A stretch of DNA of 64,000 nt, from the NCBI GenBank assembly GCA_029776255.1, contig JAKOTN010000026.1:1-64000 (forward strand), read 5' to 3'. A program made the translations under genes and the position numbers. Shown here piece after piece: positions 42,967 through 51,886 of this stretch. The notes beneath the pieces were generated by a model, which was not told the DNA's origin, made no database searches, and saw nothing but the letters and a program-made list of their open reading frames with translations. This stretch comes from Pseudomonadota bacterium (GTDB lineage: Bacteria > Pseudomonadota > Gammaproteobacteria > Burkholderiales > Rhodocyclaceae). Each line of letters begins with the position of its first letter. Position 1 is the first letter of the stretch.

Positions 42967-44526
42967 TCAGGCACTACGGGCGGAGATAAAAAACAAGGCA
43001 AGCAGGCCGGCACCATACGTACCAACCAGCGCCACGCAAGCCGCCGTGAAGCGCAGCAGATCCTTTCTTTCGCGACGCTTGGTCGCGTCGCTGGCAATCA
43101 TCGAAACCGTTCCCAGCAGCGGCAAACCGGTAATTTCTCTCAATGACCGTGAATCAAAAAACACCGGCCGGAGTTGACTCGCTGCAAAAGTCACCGCCAC
43201 GCCGGCGGCAAGCGCGAAAAGCAAGGTCAGCGGCAGAAACAACGAGCGATTTGGAGCAACCGGATTTGGCGAGGCCCGAGGAGGATCAATCAGGCGAAAA
43301 TCCACACCGGCCGCCGTGTCCATCTGACTGCCGATAGTGGCGGACTCGCGCCTTTGCACCAGTTGCTCGTAATTTTTCTTGTGGATGTCATAGTCGCGGT
43401 TGAGTTGGGTAAACTCGGCTTCAATTTGCGGCACCATCTTTACCGCACCTTTCATCCGCTCATAACGCGCCTGATATTCCGCCACGCGAGTACGCAGGCC
43501 GGCGACGCGCGCCTCTGTCTCCGCCAATGATATTTTCATTTGCTGCTGCACCGGATTGACACTTACCGATGCCGATGGATTGGCGATGGCCGTCTTGCGC
43601 CGAGCGGCGACCTCACGGCTTTTTTGCTCCTCCAGTTCTTTGATCCGATTACGTGTACTGACAACTTCGGGATGCTTGTCGGTATACCGCTGTAGCAAGG
43701 CGTCAAGGCTCCGCTGCATGGCATCGAGTCGACTATCGATTTCGGGAACCGAGACACCGGCAGTGGATTCTTGGGTCGCATCCGGCACCAGAGAAGGCTC
43801 TTCTCCAACAAGCTGGCGTTTGAGTGCGTCGCGAGACTGTTCCGCCTCGCGCAACTCAAGACGACTTTGCTCGAGCAGCGCGCTGGTCTCACTCATTTTA
43901 CTGAAATGGTCTTTACCCTCGCCGCTTTGCACGTCGAGGTTACGGATTTTAAAGTCCTTCAGCCGCGCCTCTGCCTCTTCCAGCTTTTTTTCGTAACTCG
44001 CAATTTCCTTATCCAGGAATTTCTGGGCCGATTCGGTATCTTTTCGCGTGTCGCCAAGGTTAGATTCAACAAAAATCGACACCAGTGACTGCACCACTTT
44101 TTTGGCGCTCTCTGGATTCGTGTCCCGATAAGAAAGTGAATAAATATTATCTCGTGAAGTGTTGTTGATCTTCAAGGAAGACATCAGCGACTCCGCAAGA
44201 GCATCTTTTTCAGCTTTCGATTGAATTTTTAAATCAAGATCCGCCATACGGATCAATTTTTCGATGTTCGGACGGCTGATCAAAGTGCGGCTCAGCATCA
44301 TGACCTGCTGGTCGATATTGGGCTGCGTCACAAGCCCCGACATCAGGGGACGAAGAATCGATTGCGTATCAACAAAAACACGCGCCGATGCCTCGTATTT
44401 GTCGGGAATTGCCAACACGGCAACGACGCTGGCCAACCCCACAATCCAGGCGACAATGATCCCCAACCAGCGACGCTTCCACATTCCTCGCAGGACCGTT
44501 GTCACTTGTCGAAGCAGTTCATCCAT
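42967..44526 (-). CDS. XrtA-system polysaccharide chain-length determinant (Wzz/PCP family)
   Basis: The 519-aa protein has a Wzz domain (about 1-130) with a TM helix near residues 19-36 (WLGIIVAWIVGLASVVAVLA). A long periplasmic coiled coil follows (about 155-390, KEIASYEKKLEEAEARLKDFK and onwards). A Pro-rich second TM region contains DPPRASPNPVAPNRSLFLPLTLLFALA. A third hydrophobic helix ends the chain. This is the polysaccharide copolymerase of XrtA loci (TIGR03007-type), which works with the separate kinase downstream. An imperfect hairpin stands between it and the export gene. Confidence 0.92.
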   Translation of the reverse strand: MDELLRQVTTVLRGMWKRRWLGIIVAWIVGLASVVAVLAIPDKYEASARVFVDTQSILRPLMSGLVTQPNIDQQVMMLSRTLISRPNIEKLIRMADLDLKIQSKAEKDALAESLMSSLKINNTSRDNIYSLSYRDTNPESAKKVVQSLVSIFVESNLGDTRKDTESAQKFLDKEIASYEKKLEEAEARLKDFKIRNLDVQSGEGKDHFSKMSETSALLEQSRLELREAEQSRDALKRQLVGEEPSLVPDATQESTAGVSVPEIDSRLDAMQRSLDALLQRYTDKHPEVVSTRNRIKELEEQKSREVAARRKTAIANPSASVSVNPVQQQMKISLAETEARVAGLRTRVAEYQARYERMKGAVKMVPQIEAEFTQLNRDYDIHKKNYEQLVQRRESATIGSQMDTAAGVDFRLIDPPRASPNPVAPNRSLFLPLTLLFALAAGVAVTFAASQLRPVFFDSRSLREITGLPLLGTVSMIASDATKRRERKDLLRFTAACVALVGTYGAGLLALFFISARSA

Positions 44527-44564
44527 CGGTTTCAGACTCTATTAATATTGGTTTGACAAATGCC

Positions 44565-44588
44565 TGCCGCGCTTTTTATAGCGCGGCA
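44565..44588 (-). other. Intercistronic hairpin between export and chain-length genes
   Basis: TGCCGCGCT and AGCGCGGCA form a perfect 9-bp stem with a 6-nt A/T loop. On the transcribed minus strand no U-tract follows (GGCATTTG...), so it is not a canonical terminator. It lies in the 96-bp gap and could stabilise the upstream mRNA or attenuate read-through. Confidence 0.55.
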
Positions 44589-44622
44589 ATGCGTAAAACA
44601 ACATTAAAACAATGAATAGCAA

Positions 44623-45249
44623 TCAAAACCAGCTCTGCGGAATAATCAGCACATCGCCTGGCCTGACGTCGACGTTGGCCGAAATATCGCCACGCCGAAT
44701 CAAATCGTTCAAACGGACGCTGTATTGCTTGTTACCTTCCGTGGCACGCAGAATGCTGGCCCCGTTGCCATCAGCGAAATCGGTCAGCCCTCCGACGGCA
44801 ATCATCACATCAAGCAAGGTCATGTTTTGCTTGTAAGGAAGAGCCTGCGGTTTGGCGGCCTCGCCAACCACCCGAATCTGCTCGCTTTGTGTTCCGACGA
44901 AGTTGGTTACTATCACGGTCACCACGGGATCCCGGATGAAGGTGCCGAGGGCCTTCTCCATGTCACGCGCCAAGGCCGTAGGGGTTTTGCCCATTGCCGG
45001 CATATCCTCGATCAAGGGACCTGCGATCATGCCATCTGGACGAACGGGAACAGACATCGATAGCTCAGGGTTGCGCCATACGATGATATTCACGCTATCT
45101 CCCGGACCGATGTTATAACGGTAATCGGCGGAAGCCGCTGACGTTGGCGCCGGAGGATAAGACACACAGCCCGCAAGCAGACCGCCCAGCAATCCAAGTG
45201 CAATCCAGCGAAACGCTACGCCAATAACCGCGTGCAGGCGTGTAACCAT
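44623..45249 (-). CDS. Exopolysaccharide export lipoprotein (Wza/EpsE-like), XrtA system
   Basis: I chose ATG 45249 with AAGGAGAG about 6 nt upstream; the frame is open to 45465 without a site. The 208-aa precursor has a lipobox LLAGC28 after a hydrophobic leader. Poly_export (YRYNIGPGDSVNIIVWRNPELS) and SLBB-like parts (IRVVGEAAKPQALPYKQNMTLLDVMI, NVDVRPGDVLIIPQ) follow. It would sit in the outer membrane as the polymer exit channel. It is the first gene of the long XrtA operon. Matches TIGR03027-type proteins. Confidence 0.93.
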   Translation of the reverse strand: MVTRLHAVIGVAFRWIALGLLGGLLAGCVSYPPAPTSAASADYRYNIGPGDSVNIIVWRNPELSMSVPVRPDGMIAGPLIEDMPAMGKTPTALARDMEKALGTFIRDPVVTVIVTNFVGTQSEQIRVVGEAAKPQALPYKQNMTLLDVMIAVGGLTDFADGNGASILRATEGNKQYSVRLNDLIRRGDISANVDVRPGDVLIIPQSWF

Positions 45250-45338
45250 GACCACTCTCCTTATTAGTCCCGACCTTGGAAACGATTTGCGACAAATTTC
45301 AGAAACATAGCATCGGTACGCACCGTGCGGCGCGGCAC

Positions 45339-45367
45339 AGTATAGTGGAATTGCCTTCACAGACCAA
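45339..45367 (-). promoter_or_regulatory. Candidate promoter of the XrtA exopolysaccharide operon
   Basis: On the minus strand TTGGTC (45367-45362), a 17-bp spacer and TATACT (45344-45339) lie about 90 bp before the export gene. The -10 matches five of six consensus bases; the -35 is weak, which suggests that an activator may be needed. No -24/-12 sigma-54 pair was found in the gap. Confidence 0.4.
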
Positions 45368-45753
45368 AGCACGGAGATGTCATCCCACCCCCACAATCTT
45401 GCCCATGCGGAAGCTGGAACACCATCACCGACTGTTTTCCACCGTTGCTTGCCCAACAAAAACATCAGTCCGACATTTTTTCATGATCGGTCCACACGCA
45501 AAACAACAGGCCGACAAGCCACCCCTCCGTTGCTATCACACACCACTCCGGCGAAGACTACACAGGCACCGGCTTTCGAACAGAGAAATAACGCACACTT
45601 CACTGGAGTAAACAAACAAAAAAATAATTTAACAAGTAAAACCAACAATGCCGGGTGATTCTGGCACGCCTGTCGCACCGACTTACAGCCTAAGCTTTCC
45701 CTTCTGTCGTTGTTTACCGTTTCGTCGGCACGACAAACAATGCTGCTCACGGC
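45368..45753. other. Gap between hypE and the XrtA operon promoter
   Basis: About 390 bp without a convincing gene. An 89-codon minus-strand frame (45481-45750) is Cys-rich, lacks a ribosome site and looks spurious. A T-rich minus-strand tract (about 45613-45630) stands about 125 bp after hypE, but no strong stem precedes it. Confidence 0.5.
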
Positions 45754-46803
45754 TCAGCAGATCCGTGGCAAGGGTTCGCCGGTTAACCAATCGACGATAC
45801 GCCGACCACCAAGGACGGTGGTCATCTGTACAAAGTGATGCGAATCGCGATGGACACTGCCAATGATCGCCGCTCCTCGTCCCAGTGGATGGGCGCGCAT
45901 TGCGGACACCAGCGCGTCCGCATCCGCGGGAGCGACGATGGCCAGCAGCTTTCCCTCGTTGGCGACATACAAGGGGTCAAGTCCCAGGAATTCACAGGCG
46001 GCGGCGACTGGCGGCTGCACCGGTAGAACACTTTCTTGCAGCATCATGCCAACGCCCGATTGCTGCGCGATTTCGTTCAATGTCGTGGCAACACCTCCGC
46101 GAGTGGGGTCACGCAGGGTGCGAATCGCCGCACCACTGGCACGCATCGCGGCAATCAGGCCATGTAACGCTGCCGTATCGGAAACAATCGGCGCCGCGAA
46201 GCGCAAACCTTCGCGTTGCGCCATGATCGCCATGCCGTGCTCACCAATTGAGCCTGAGACGATGATCCGGTCACCGGCTTGCGCACGATCCCCGGAATAC
46301 TCTTGTTCATCGGCGACAACACCAACGCCGGTGGTCGTGATGTAAATGCCATCACCTTTGCCACGCTGCACAACCTTGGTATCTCCGGTGACCACCGGAA
46401 CGGCGGCCGCTTCAGAAGCGGCGGCCATGGACTCGACGACGCGGGCCAAATCGGCGAATGCCAGACCTTCCTCGAGGATAAAGCCGGCGGATAGATAAAG
46501 CGGCGTCGCCCCCATCACCGCCACATCATTGATCGTGCCGTTGACCGCCAGGGAACCGATATCGCCGCCAGGAAAAAACATGGGCGACACCACATGCGCA
46601 TCCGTCGAAACCACCAACCGGCCAGCGGAATTCGGCAGCACCGCGCCATCGTTGCCTTGTCGCAAATAGGAATTTCCGAGGTGACGAACAAACATTTCCT
46701 CGATCAACTGGGCCATGGCTCGACCGCCGCTGCCGTGCGTCATGTCGACACAACCGCGACGAAGATCAAGCGAGCGACCATAATTCCTGTGCGCCGAAGT
46801 CAT
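45754..46803 (-). CDS. hypE: Hydrogenase maturation protein HypE
   Basis: The 349-aa enzyme dehydrates a carbamoyl group bound to its C-terminal Cys into thiocyanate, giving the CN ligands of the NiFe centre. It has the PurM/AIRS fold: DMTHGSGGRAMAQLIEEMF, GNDGAVLPNSAGRLVVSTDAHVV and DPTRGGVATTLNEIAQQ. The protein ends in LPRIC, the essential C-terminal Cys. The start overlaps the hypD stop (TAATG). It is the last gene of the hyp operon. Confidence 0.95.
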   Translation of the reverse strand: MTSAHRNYGRSLDLRRGCVDMTHGSGGRAMAQLIEEMFVRHLGNSYLRQGNDGAVLPNSAGRLVVSTDAHVVSPMFFPGGDIGSLAVNGTINDVAVMGATPLYLSAGFILEEGLAFADLARVVESMAAASEAAAVPVVTGDTKVVQRGKGDGIYITTTGVGVVADEQEYSGDRAQAGDRIIVSGSIGEHGMAIMAQREGLRFAAPIVSDTAALHGLIAAMRASGAAIRTLRDPTRGGVATTLNEIAQQSGVGMMLQESVLPVQPPVAAACEFLGLDPLYVANEGKLLAIVAPADADALVSAMRAHPLGRGAAIIGSVHRDSHHFVQMTTVLGGRRIVDWLTGEPLPRIC

Positions 46804-47951
46804 TAGGCCCCCACCGTATCTTTATAACGACCGAAGGAATAGTGCGCCGCACAGGCCCCCTCCGACGACACCATGCACGACCCGACTGGCGTCCCCGGGG
46901 TACAGGCGGTGCCAAAAATTCGGCACTCCGATGGTCGTTTGGCGCCACGCAACACGGCCGCGCACTCACACGCCGGATGATCGGGAACCGCCTCATAGAC
47001 TATGGAAAATCGACTCTCGGCGTCAAATTCCGCAAACTCCGGTCGAATGCGTAAGGCGCTGTCAGGCAATTCACCAAGGCCTCGCCACGCAAAGGTATCG
47101 CGTCGTTCGAACACGTCGGCAATCAGGGCTTGTGCCTTGCGATTTCCATCCTGGCTCACCGCTCGCGAAAACTCGTTCTCCACCGCGGCGCAGCCCGCAT
47201 TGGCCTGCCGGATCAGCATCAGGATGGCGAGCATCACATCAAGCGGCTCGAAACCGGCGACCACCACCGGTTTGTGGAACTGCTCGGCGGCAAATTCGTA
47301 AGGACGGGTACCGATGATCGTCGACACGTGCGCCGGACCGATCAGTCCATCGAGGCTTACCGGTGCCTCCGGCGCCCCGAGAATGGCGGCAATTGCCGGC
47401 GGCGTCAGCACATGGCAGCAAAAAACCGAAAAGTTCCGGAGACCCAAGTTCCGCGCCTGCTTGATGACCACCGCCGTCGACGGCGTCGTGGTTTCAAAAC
47501 CAATGGCAAAAAACACCACCTGCCGATCGGGAGTCTGCTGCGCGAGACGCAAGGCGTCGGCGCTCGAGTAAACCATGCGCACATCGCCGCCACCCTGACC
47601 GCTTCGCCTGGCTTTAGCCCGGAGCAGAGAAAGACCATTGGATGCGGGAACACGCATTGGATCGCCGTAGCTGCATAAAATCACGTCCCTCTCCAGGATC
47701 AAGCGAATCGCCATATCAATGCGACCTATCGGCAACACGCAGACTGGACAACCGGGACCGTGAATCATCCGCACGTTGTGCGGCAACAGATCGCTGACGC
47801 CATACCGCGAAATGGCGTGTGTGTGACCGCCGCAGAATTCCATGAAACGGTAATCGCGATCTTGTCGCACCTCGGACCGTATGGCGACCGCCAAACCCTT
47901 GGCAAGGTCGCCATCGCGAAACTCGTCGACATATCTCATCGGTCGAGACAA
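46803..47951 (-). CDS. hypD: Hydrogenase maturation protein HypD
   Basis: The 382-aa iron-sulfur scaffold protein holds the Fe(CN)2CO unit with HypC. Cys and Gly signatures include FMEFCGGHTHAISRYG, MIHGPGCPVCVLP and, near the C-terminus, the [4Fe-4S] ligands in PACECAAVLRG, CRIFGTACTPGTPVGSCMVSSEGAC. The reading frame is intact and full length. It lies 43 bp downstream of hypC in the same direction. Confidence 0.95.
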   Translation of the reverse strand: MSRPMRYVDEFRDGDLAKGLAVAIRSEVRQDRDYRFMEFCGGHTHAISRYGVSDLLPHNVRMIHGPGCPVCVLPIGRIDMAIRLILERDVILCSYGDPMRVPASNGLSLLRAKARRSGQGGGDVRMVYSSADALRLAQQTPDRQVVFFAIGFETTTPSTAVVIKQARNLGLRNFSVFCCHVLTPPAIAAILGAPEAPVSLDGLIGPAHVSTIIGTRPYEFAAEQFHKPVVVAGFEPLDVMLAILMLIRQANAGCAAVENEFSRAVSQDGNRKAQALIADVFERRDTFAWRGLGELPDSALRIRPEFAEFDAESRFSIVYEAVPDHPACECAAVLRGAKRPSECRIFGTACTPGTPVGSCMVSSEGACAAHYSFGRYKDTVGA

Positions 47952-47994
47952 GCGGATCGTGAAAATCGCATTTTATGGAAATTCATTAATTATA

Positions 47995-48252
47995 TTATTT
48001 AACGATAAAATTCGACGAAAGACATCCAAAGGAATCCGCTTCGCTCAGCGCAGCAAACAAACTCAGGGTTTTCTCGGCCTCTTCCGGATCGAGACGGGTC
48101 AAGGCATAACCAACGTGCACGATCACATAATCGCCAACCGCGACTTGATCGACCAACGCCAGCGAAATTTCCTTGACCATGCCCGCCATGTCGATCAGCG
48201 CCAGGTCGCCTGATCTTAACTCGACGACTTTGCAAGGTAGAGCTAGGCACAT
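47995..48252 (-). CDS. hypC: Hydrogenase maturation chaperone HypC
   Basis: The 85-aa OB-fold protein begins MCLALPCKVVEL, where N-terminal Cys2 (after Met removal) carries the Fe(CN)2CO unit from HypD to the hydrogenase large subunit. It also has ALVDQVAVGDYVIVHVGYALTRLDPEEAEKTL, the family's central and C-terminal pattern. AGGAG stands 7-8 nt before the ATG. It is 11 bp after the hypF stop. Confidence 0.95.
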   Translation of the reverse strand: MCLALPCKVVELRSGDLALIDMAGMVKEISLALVDQVAVGDYVIVHVGYALTRLDPEEAEKTLSLFAALSEADSFGCLSSNFIVK

Positions 48253-48263
48253 CGACAGTACTC

Positions 48264-50564
48264 CTAACGCGCCATCAAATGCTGCAGCGCAACCCAGGCC
48301 TGACCAACAGCCACGCCACCGTCATTGGGCGGAACATGGCGGGCTTCGATCAGTCGCACACCCTGGGCACCGAATCTGTTACGCAAACCGCGCATCAACA
48401 CTTGATTGAGAAAACAACCGCCACTGCCAACCACCGTTTTTTCCCCCGGTGCCACGGTGCGAACCCAGTCGTCCAAGGCCGCGACCAGCGTCGCGTGAAA
48501 CAATGCCGCACCACGTTCGGGGCTTCTCTCGTCGGCAAGCGCGCGCAACAAGGGCAACAGATCTAGACAACCGCGTTCGATCCGCCAACCCTGATCGAGG
48601 GGCAGAATATCGCCATAACGTTGGGCCAGGCTTTCGAGCAACATGGCCGCCTGCCCTTCATAAAGCATCACCGATTTGATGCCGAGCAAACCGGCCACGG
48701 CATCGAAAATTCGCCCCATGCTCGATGTTGGCGGTGAATTGATGCCACCGGTGAGCATCTGCGCCACGGCCGATGCCGCCGACTGATCGGCGAAACGCTC
48801 AACGATCTCTTCGCCACGCCCAAGTTTGTGCAGCACGGATGCCGCCATTCGCCACGGCTCATGAGCGGCCCGATCACCGCCAGGAAGCGCCAACGGCATC
48901 AAATACCCCAGTCGCTCGAAACGCTCGCCATCGACACAAAGCAACTCACCGCCCCAAGCGCCGCCATCGGTGCCGATACCGACGCCATCGAGCGACATGG
49001 CCACGGTGGCGCCCTGAATACCGTGTTCGGCGAGAACCGCCGCCGCATGCGCATGATGATGCTGCACGCCCAACAAGGGCAAGCGGCGCTGCTGGGCAAA
49101 TCCCGTGGCGAAGCGAGTCGAATGAAAATCGGGATGCAAATCGTGGGCGACAATAGCCGGCTCAACACTTAGCAACTTCAAGAGTTGCGCGACGGTTTCC
49201 TCGTGAAAACCACAAACCGCGGCGTTGTCGAGATCGCCGATGTGTTGCGACAGGAAAGCTTCGTCGCCACGCGTGACGCAAACGGTGTTCTTGAACCAGG
49301 CGCCGACAGCGAGAACGGAGGGACCCGAAAACGGCAATCGGATCGCTCGCGGCGTGTAGCCGCGTCCCCGACGAATAAACTGCAAACCGCCCGAAGTGAT
49401 CCGCGCGACGCTGTCGTCGCAACGGGTAACGATGTCGCGGTCGTGCATCAGGAAGGCATCGGCGATACCGTACAAACGCAGCAGCGCCTCGCTGTTGCCG
49501 ACAACCAGCGGCTCGCCACCAGGATTGGCACTGGTCATCACCAGCGCCAAATCTTGCGCCCTTTCCAGCCAGCCGACGCCGGCCGGGCGTTTAGCGGCCT
49601 CATGGAACAACAAAAACTGCAACGGAGTGTAGGGCAACATCACACCCAGCCATGCCAATCCCGGCGCGACACCCGGCAACGCCGCATCGCAACCGCTGCG
49701 TTTCCTGAGCAATATCGCCGGCCGTGTCGGCAGGGTAAGCAAACCCGGCTCACCGACGCCCATCTGTACGAAAGGCGTGGCCGACGAGGCATTGGCCAAC
49801 ATCACCACAAAAGGCTTGTCGTCGCGTTGTTTGCGCTCCCGCAGAAGAGCCACCGCCACGGCATTGCGCGCATCGCAAGCCAGATGAAAACCGCCCAGCC
49901 CCTTGATGGCGACGATCTTGCCCTGTCGCAGGAGTTGGATGGCGCCCGCCACCGGATCATCCGGCAAACGGTGCCCTTCGGCATCAAGCAGGAATAGTTG
50001 CGGCCCGCATTTCGGACAGCAATTGGCTTCGGCATGAAAACGCCGGTCCTCCGGCCGACGGTACTCCGCCTGGCAGCGCTGGCACATCGTGAAGTGTTTC
50101 AAGCTGGTGCGTACCCGGTCGTAGGGCACCCCGCGAGTGATGGTGTAGCGTGGACCGCAATTGGTACAGTTGGTGAACGCGCATCGCCAACGACGATTGC
50201 CGGGATCGAACATTTCCGCCAGACAATCGCGACATACCGCCGTATCGTGCCCGATCATCGTCGCCGCCCGACCACCACGGCTGTCGACGATCACGAATCC
50301 ATCATTGTCGTGTCCAGGTACCGCTTCACGAGCGGTCACGGAATTGACGCGCGCCAACGGCGGCGCATCCTCCGCGAGTCGCTGGACAAGTCGATCAACC
50401 TGTTCCGCGCCGCCGCGAACCTCTATTTCAACGCCGCGCGAGTCGTTACGAACCCACCCGGCCAACCCCAGTTCCTTGGCTAAACGCCAGACGAAGGGAC
50501 GAAAACCAACACCTTGCACCACTCCGCTGACACGGATGTTACGACAAACCCTATTTTCAGACAT
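48264..50564 (-). CDS. hypF: Carbamoyltransferase HypF
   Basis: I chose ATG 50564 with AGGCGGAA upstream; an ATG at 50600 lies inside hypB. The 766-aa protein makes the carbamoyl precursor of the CN ligand from carbamoyl phosphate and ATP. Domains in order: acylphosphatase (VSGVVQGVGFRPFVWRLAKE), two zinc fingers (CRDCLAEMFDP...CTNCGPRYT, CQRC...CCPKCGP), a YrdC-like part, and a Kae1-like carbamoyltransferase with LLGVQHHHAHAAAVLAEHG. All Cys pairs and the His cluster are present. Confidence 0.95.
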   Translation of the reverse strand: MSENRVCRNIRVSGVVQGVGFRPFVWRLAKELGLAGWVRNDSRGVEIEVRGGAEQVDRLVQRLAEDAPPLARVNSVTAREAVPGHDNDGFVIVDSRGGRAATMIGHDTAVCRDCLAEMFDPGNRRWRCAFTNCTNCGPRYTITRGVPYDRVRTSLKHFTMCQRCQAEYRRPEDRRFHAEANCCPKCGPQLFLLDAEGHRLPDDPVAGAIQLLRQGKIVAIKGLGGFHLACDARNAVAVALLRERKQRDDKPFVVMLANASSATPFVQMGVGEPGLLTLPTRPAILLRKRSGCDAALPGVAPGLAWLGVMLPYTPLQFLLFHEAAKRPAGVGWLERAQDLALVMTSANPGGEPLVVGNSEALLRLYGIADAFLMHDRDIVTRCDDSVARITSGGLQFIRRGRGYTPRAIRLPFSGPSVLAVGAWFKNTVCVTRGDEAFLSQHIGDLDNAAVCGFHEETVAQLLKLLSVEPAIVAHDLHPDFHSTRFATGFAQQRRLPLLGVQHHHAHAAAVLAEHGIQGATVAMSLDGVGIGTDGGAWGGELLCVDGERFERLGYLMPLALPGGDRAAHEPWRMAASVLHKLGRGEEIVERFADQSAASAVAQMLTGGINSPPTSSMGRIFDAVAGLLGIKSVMLYEGQAAMLLESLAQRYGDILPLDQGWRIERGCLDLLPLLRALADERSPERGAALFHATLVAALDDWVRTVAPGEKTVVGSGGCFLNQVLMRGLRNRFGAQGVRLIEARHVPPNDGGVAVGQAWVALQHLMAR

Positions 50565-50571
50565 TTCCGCC

Positions 50572-51456
50572 TCACGAGCTTGCAGGAAGCCGTGCTTCAA
50601 GTTCTGCGATACGCCGTTTCAACTTCGCCACGGTCGTCATTCTTTTTTCCTGCCGAACCGCGCACTCCGCCTGTAGCCAATCCAACCATTCCTCGAATCC
50701 TTGACCGCTGGTCGCCGAGAGCGAAATCACCCGCAGCGACGGATTCACTTGACGAGCGTAAGCGATCGCCAAATCGCAATCGAAAGCGACATAAGGCAGC
50801 AAATCGATCTTGTTAAGCAGCATCAGCGAAGCCGAATGAAAAATATTCGGATATTTCAGAGGCTTGTCTTCGCCCTCGGCAACTGACAGGATCACCACCT
50901 TGTGCGCCTCGCCAAGATCGAAAGCGGCCGGGCATACCAGATTCCCCACATTTTCGATCAACAACAAGGAATCCTCCGCCGGCGCCAGATCATGAACCGC
51001 GTGTCCAACCATGTGCGCGTCGAGATGACACCCTTTGCCGGTGTTGATCTGTACCGCAACCGCACCGGTAGCGCGAATTCGTTCGGCATCGCGACTGGTT
51101 TGCTGATCACCTTCAATAACGGCGATCGACAACGTATTCTTGAGCGCCTCGATCGTCCGGCAAAGCAGCGTTGTTTTTCCCGACCCAGGACTGGAAAGCA
51201 AATTGAGCGCAAAAATACCCTGTTCTTCGAAATGCCGACGATTCTCGGCCGCATGACTATCGTTGCGTGCCAAAATATCGCGCTCGATTCGCACCAGCCG
51301 AGATGACGCGAATTCGTCGCCGTGCACATGATCAACGCTTCGAGCGGATGTTGGCGCCAACAACTCGTGCCCCGCAAGATCGTCATGACGATGCTCGGGC
51401 GAGGATATTCCGTCGGCGACGCCGCCAGCGTTGCCGCAACCGCAAGTGCTGCACAT
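50572..51456 (-). CDS. hypB: Hydrogenase nickel incorporation GTPase HypB
   Basis: The start is ATG 51456 with AGGAG 6 nt upstream. The 294-aa protein has the N-terminal high-affinity nickel motif MCSTCGCG, a His-containing linker (PEHRHDDLAGHE, VDHVHGDE) and a G-domain: P-loop LLSSPGSGKTTLL, IEGDQQTSRDAERI, then NKID. It inserts Ni into the hydrogenase large subunit with HypA. The C-terminal tail (KRMTTVAKLKRRIAELEARL) is a short coiled coil. It is the first gene of the operon and reads divergently from ccmA. Confidence 0.95.
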   Translation of the reverse strand: MCSTCGCGNAGGVADGISSPEHRHDDLAGHELLAPTSARSVDHVHGDEFASSRLVRIERDILARNDSHAAENRRHFEEQGIFALNLLSSPGSGKTTLLCRTIEALKNTLSIAVIEGDQQTSRDAERIRATGAVAVQINTGKGCHLDAHMVGHAVHDLAPAEDSLLLIENVGNLVCPAAFDLGEAHKVVILSVAEGEDKPLKYPNIFHSASLMLLNKIDLLPYVAFDCDLAIAYARQVNPSLRVISLSATSGQGFEEWLDWLQAECAVRQEKRMTTVAKLKRRIAELEARLPASS

Positions 51457-51886
51457 CAACTGTCTCCTGTTCGTGATTTATACGACCGTGAATCGCTTGA
51501 TCGGTAGTAACGCAACGCGGAAAAACCACATATGGATACTATTGATTCAAGGTTGCGCATAGGTCGCCAAGGCATGGTTCGCACAATTTCAGTGCAATTA
51601 AAACATACTCCCTGATCAACAACCGCCGTCACGGCGACCCCGCAGGAATCATTCGACGCTGGCGGCACGCCTATCGCGTCGTCTTGGCCCGTGAAAACCG
51701 CCGGAACAAAATTTCCCGAACCAAATCGGAACCGATTGCCCGTTGTTTTGTTCCACGTCTACACCCTCTTGGTCGTTGCTCGAATAATACGCAAAAGCCC
51801 TTGAATCGATTTTGATTTCCGTCAATCAGGGGCTAAACTCGCGCCTTCGGGATACCTCCTCGCGATCTTCTTTTCGGACCCACGAC
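51457..51886. other. Divergent control region between hypB and ccmA
   Basis: This 430-bp gap holds the promoters of two divergent operons. The hyp side has an AT-rich minus-strand stretch around 51590-51620, with a weak TTGTTG/TAATTG pair at 16-bp spacing. The ccm side has the FNR-like box at 51812-51825. No gene is convincing here; a short Cys-containing frame at 51456-51668 on the minus strand has no support. Confidence 0.5.
51812..51825 (+). promoter_or_regulatory. FNR/ANR-like box upstream of the ccm operon
   Basis: TTGAT-TTCC-GTCAA matches the FNR consensus TTGAT-N4-ATCAA at nine of ten defined bases. It is 62 bp before the ccmA start. A GATACC at 51851-51856 could be a -10 element at near-class II distance. 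Oxygen-responsive control of cytochrome c maturation is known in proteobacteria. The role here is inferred. Confidence 0.5.

Noticed and set aside
45250-45480. Search for a sigma-54 (-24/-12) promoter before the export gene
   Set aside because: No GG-N10-GC pair at proper spacing with the conserved flanks was seen; only a sigma-70-like pair was found.
45481-45750. An 89-codon Cys-rich minus-strand frame after hypE
   Set aside because: No ribosome site, odd composition, and it spans an AT-rich tract better explained as intergenic.
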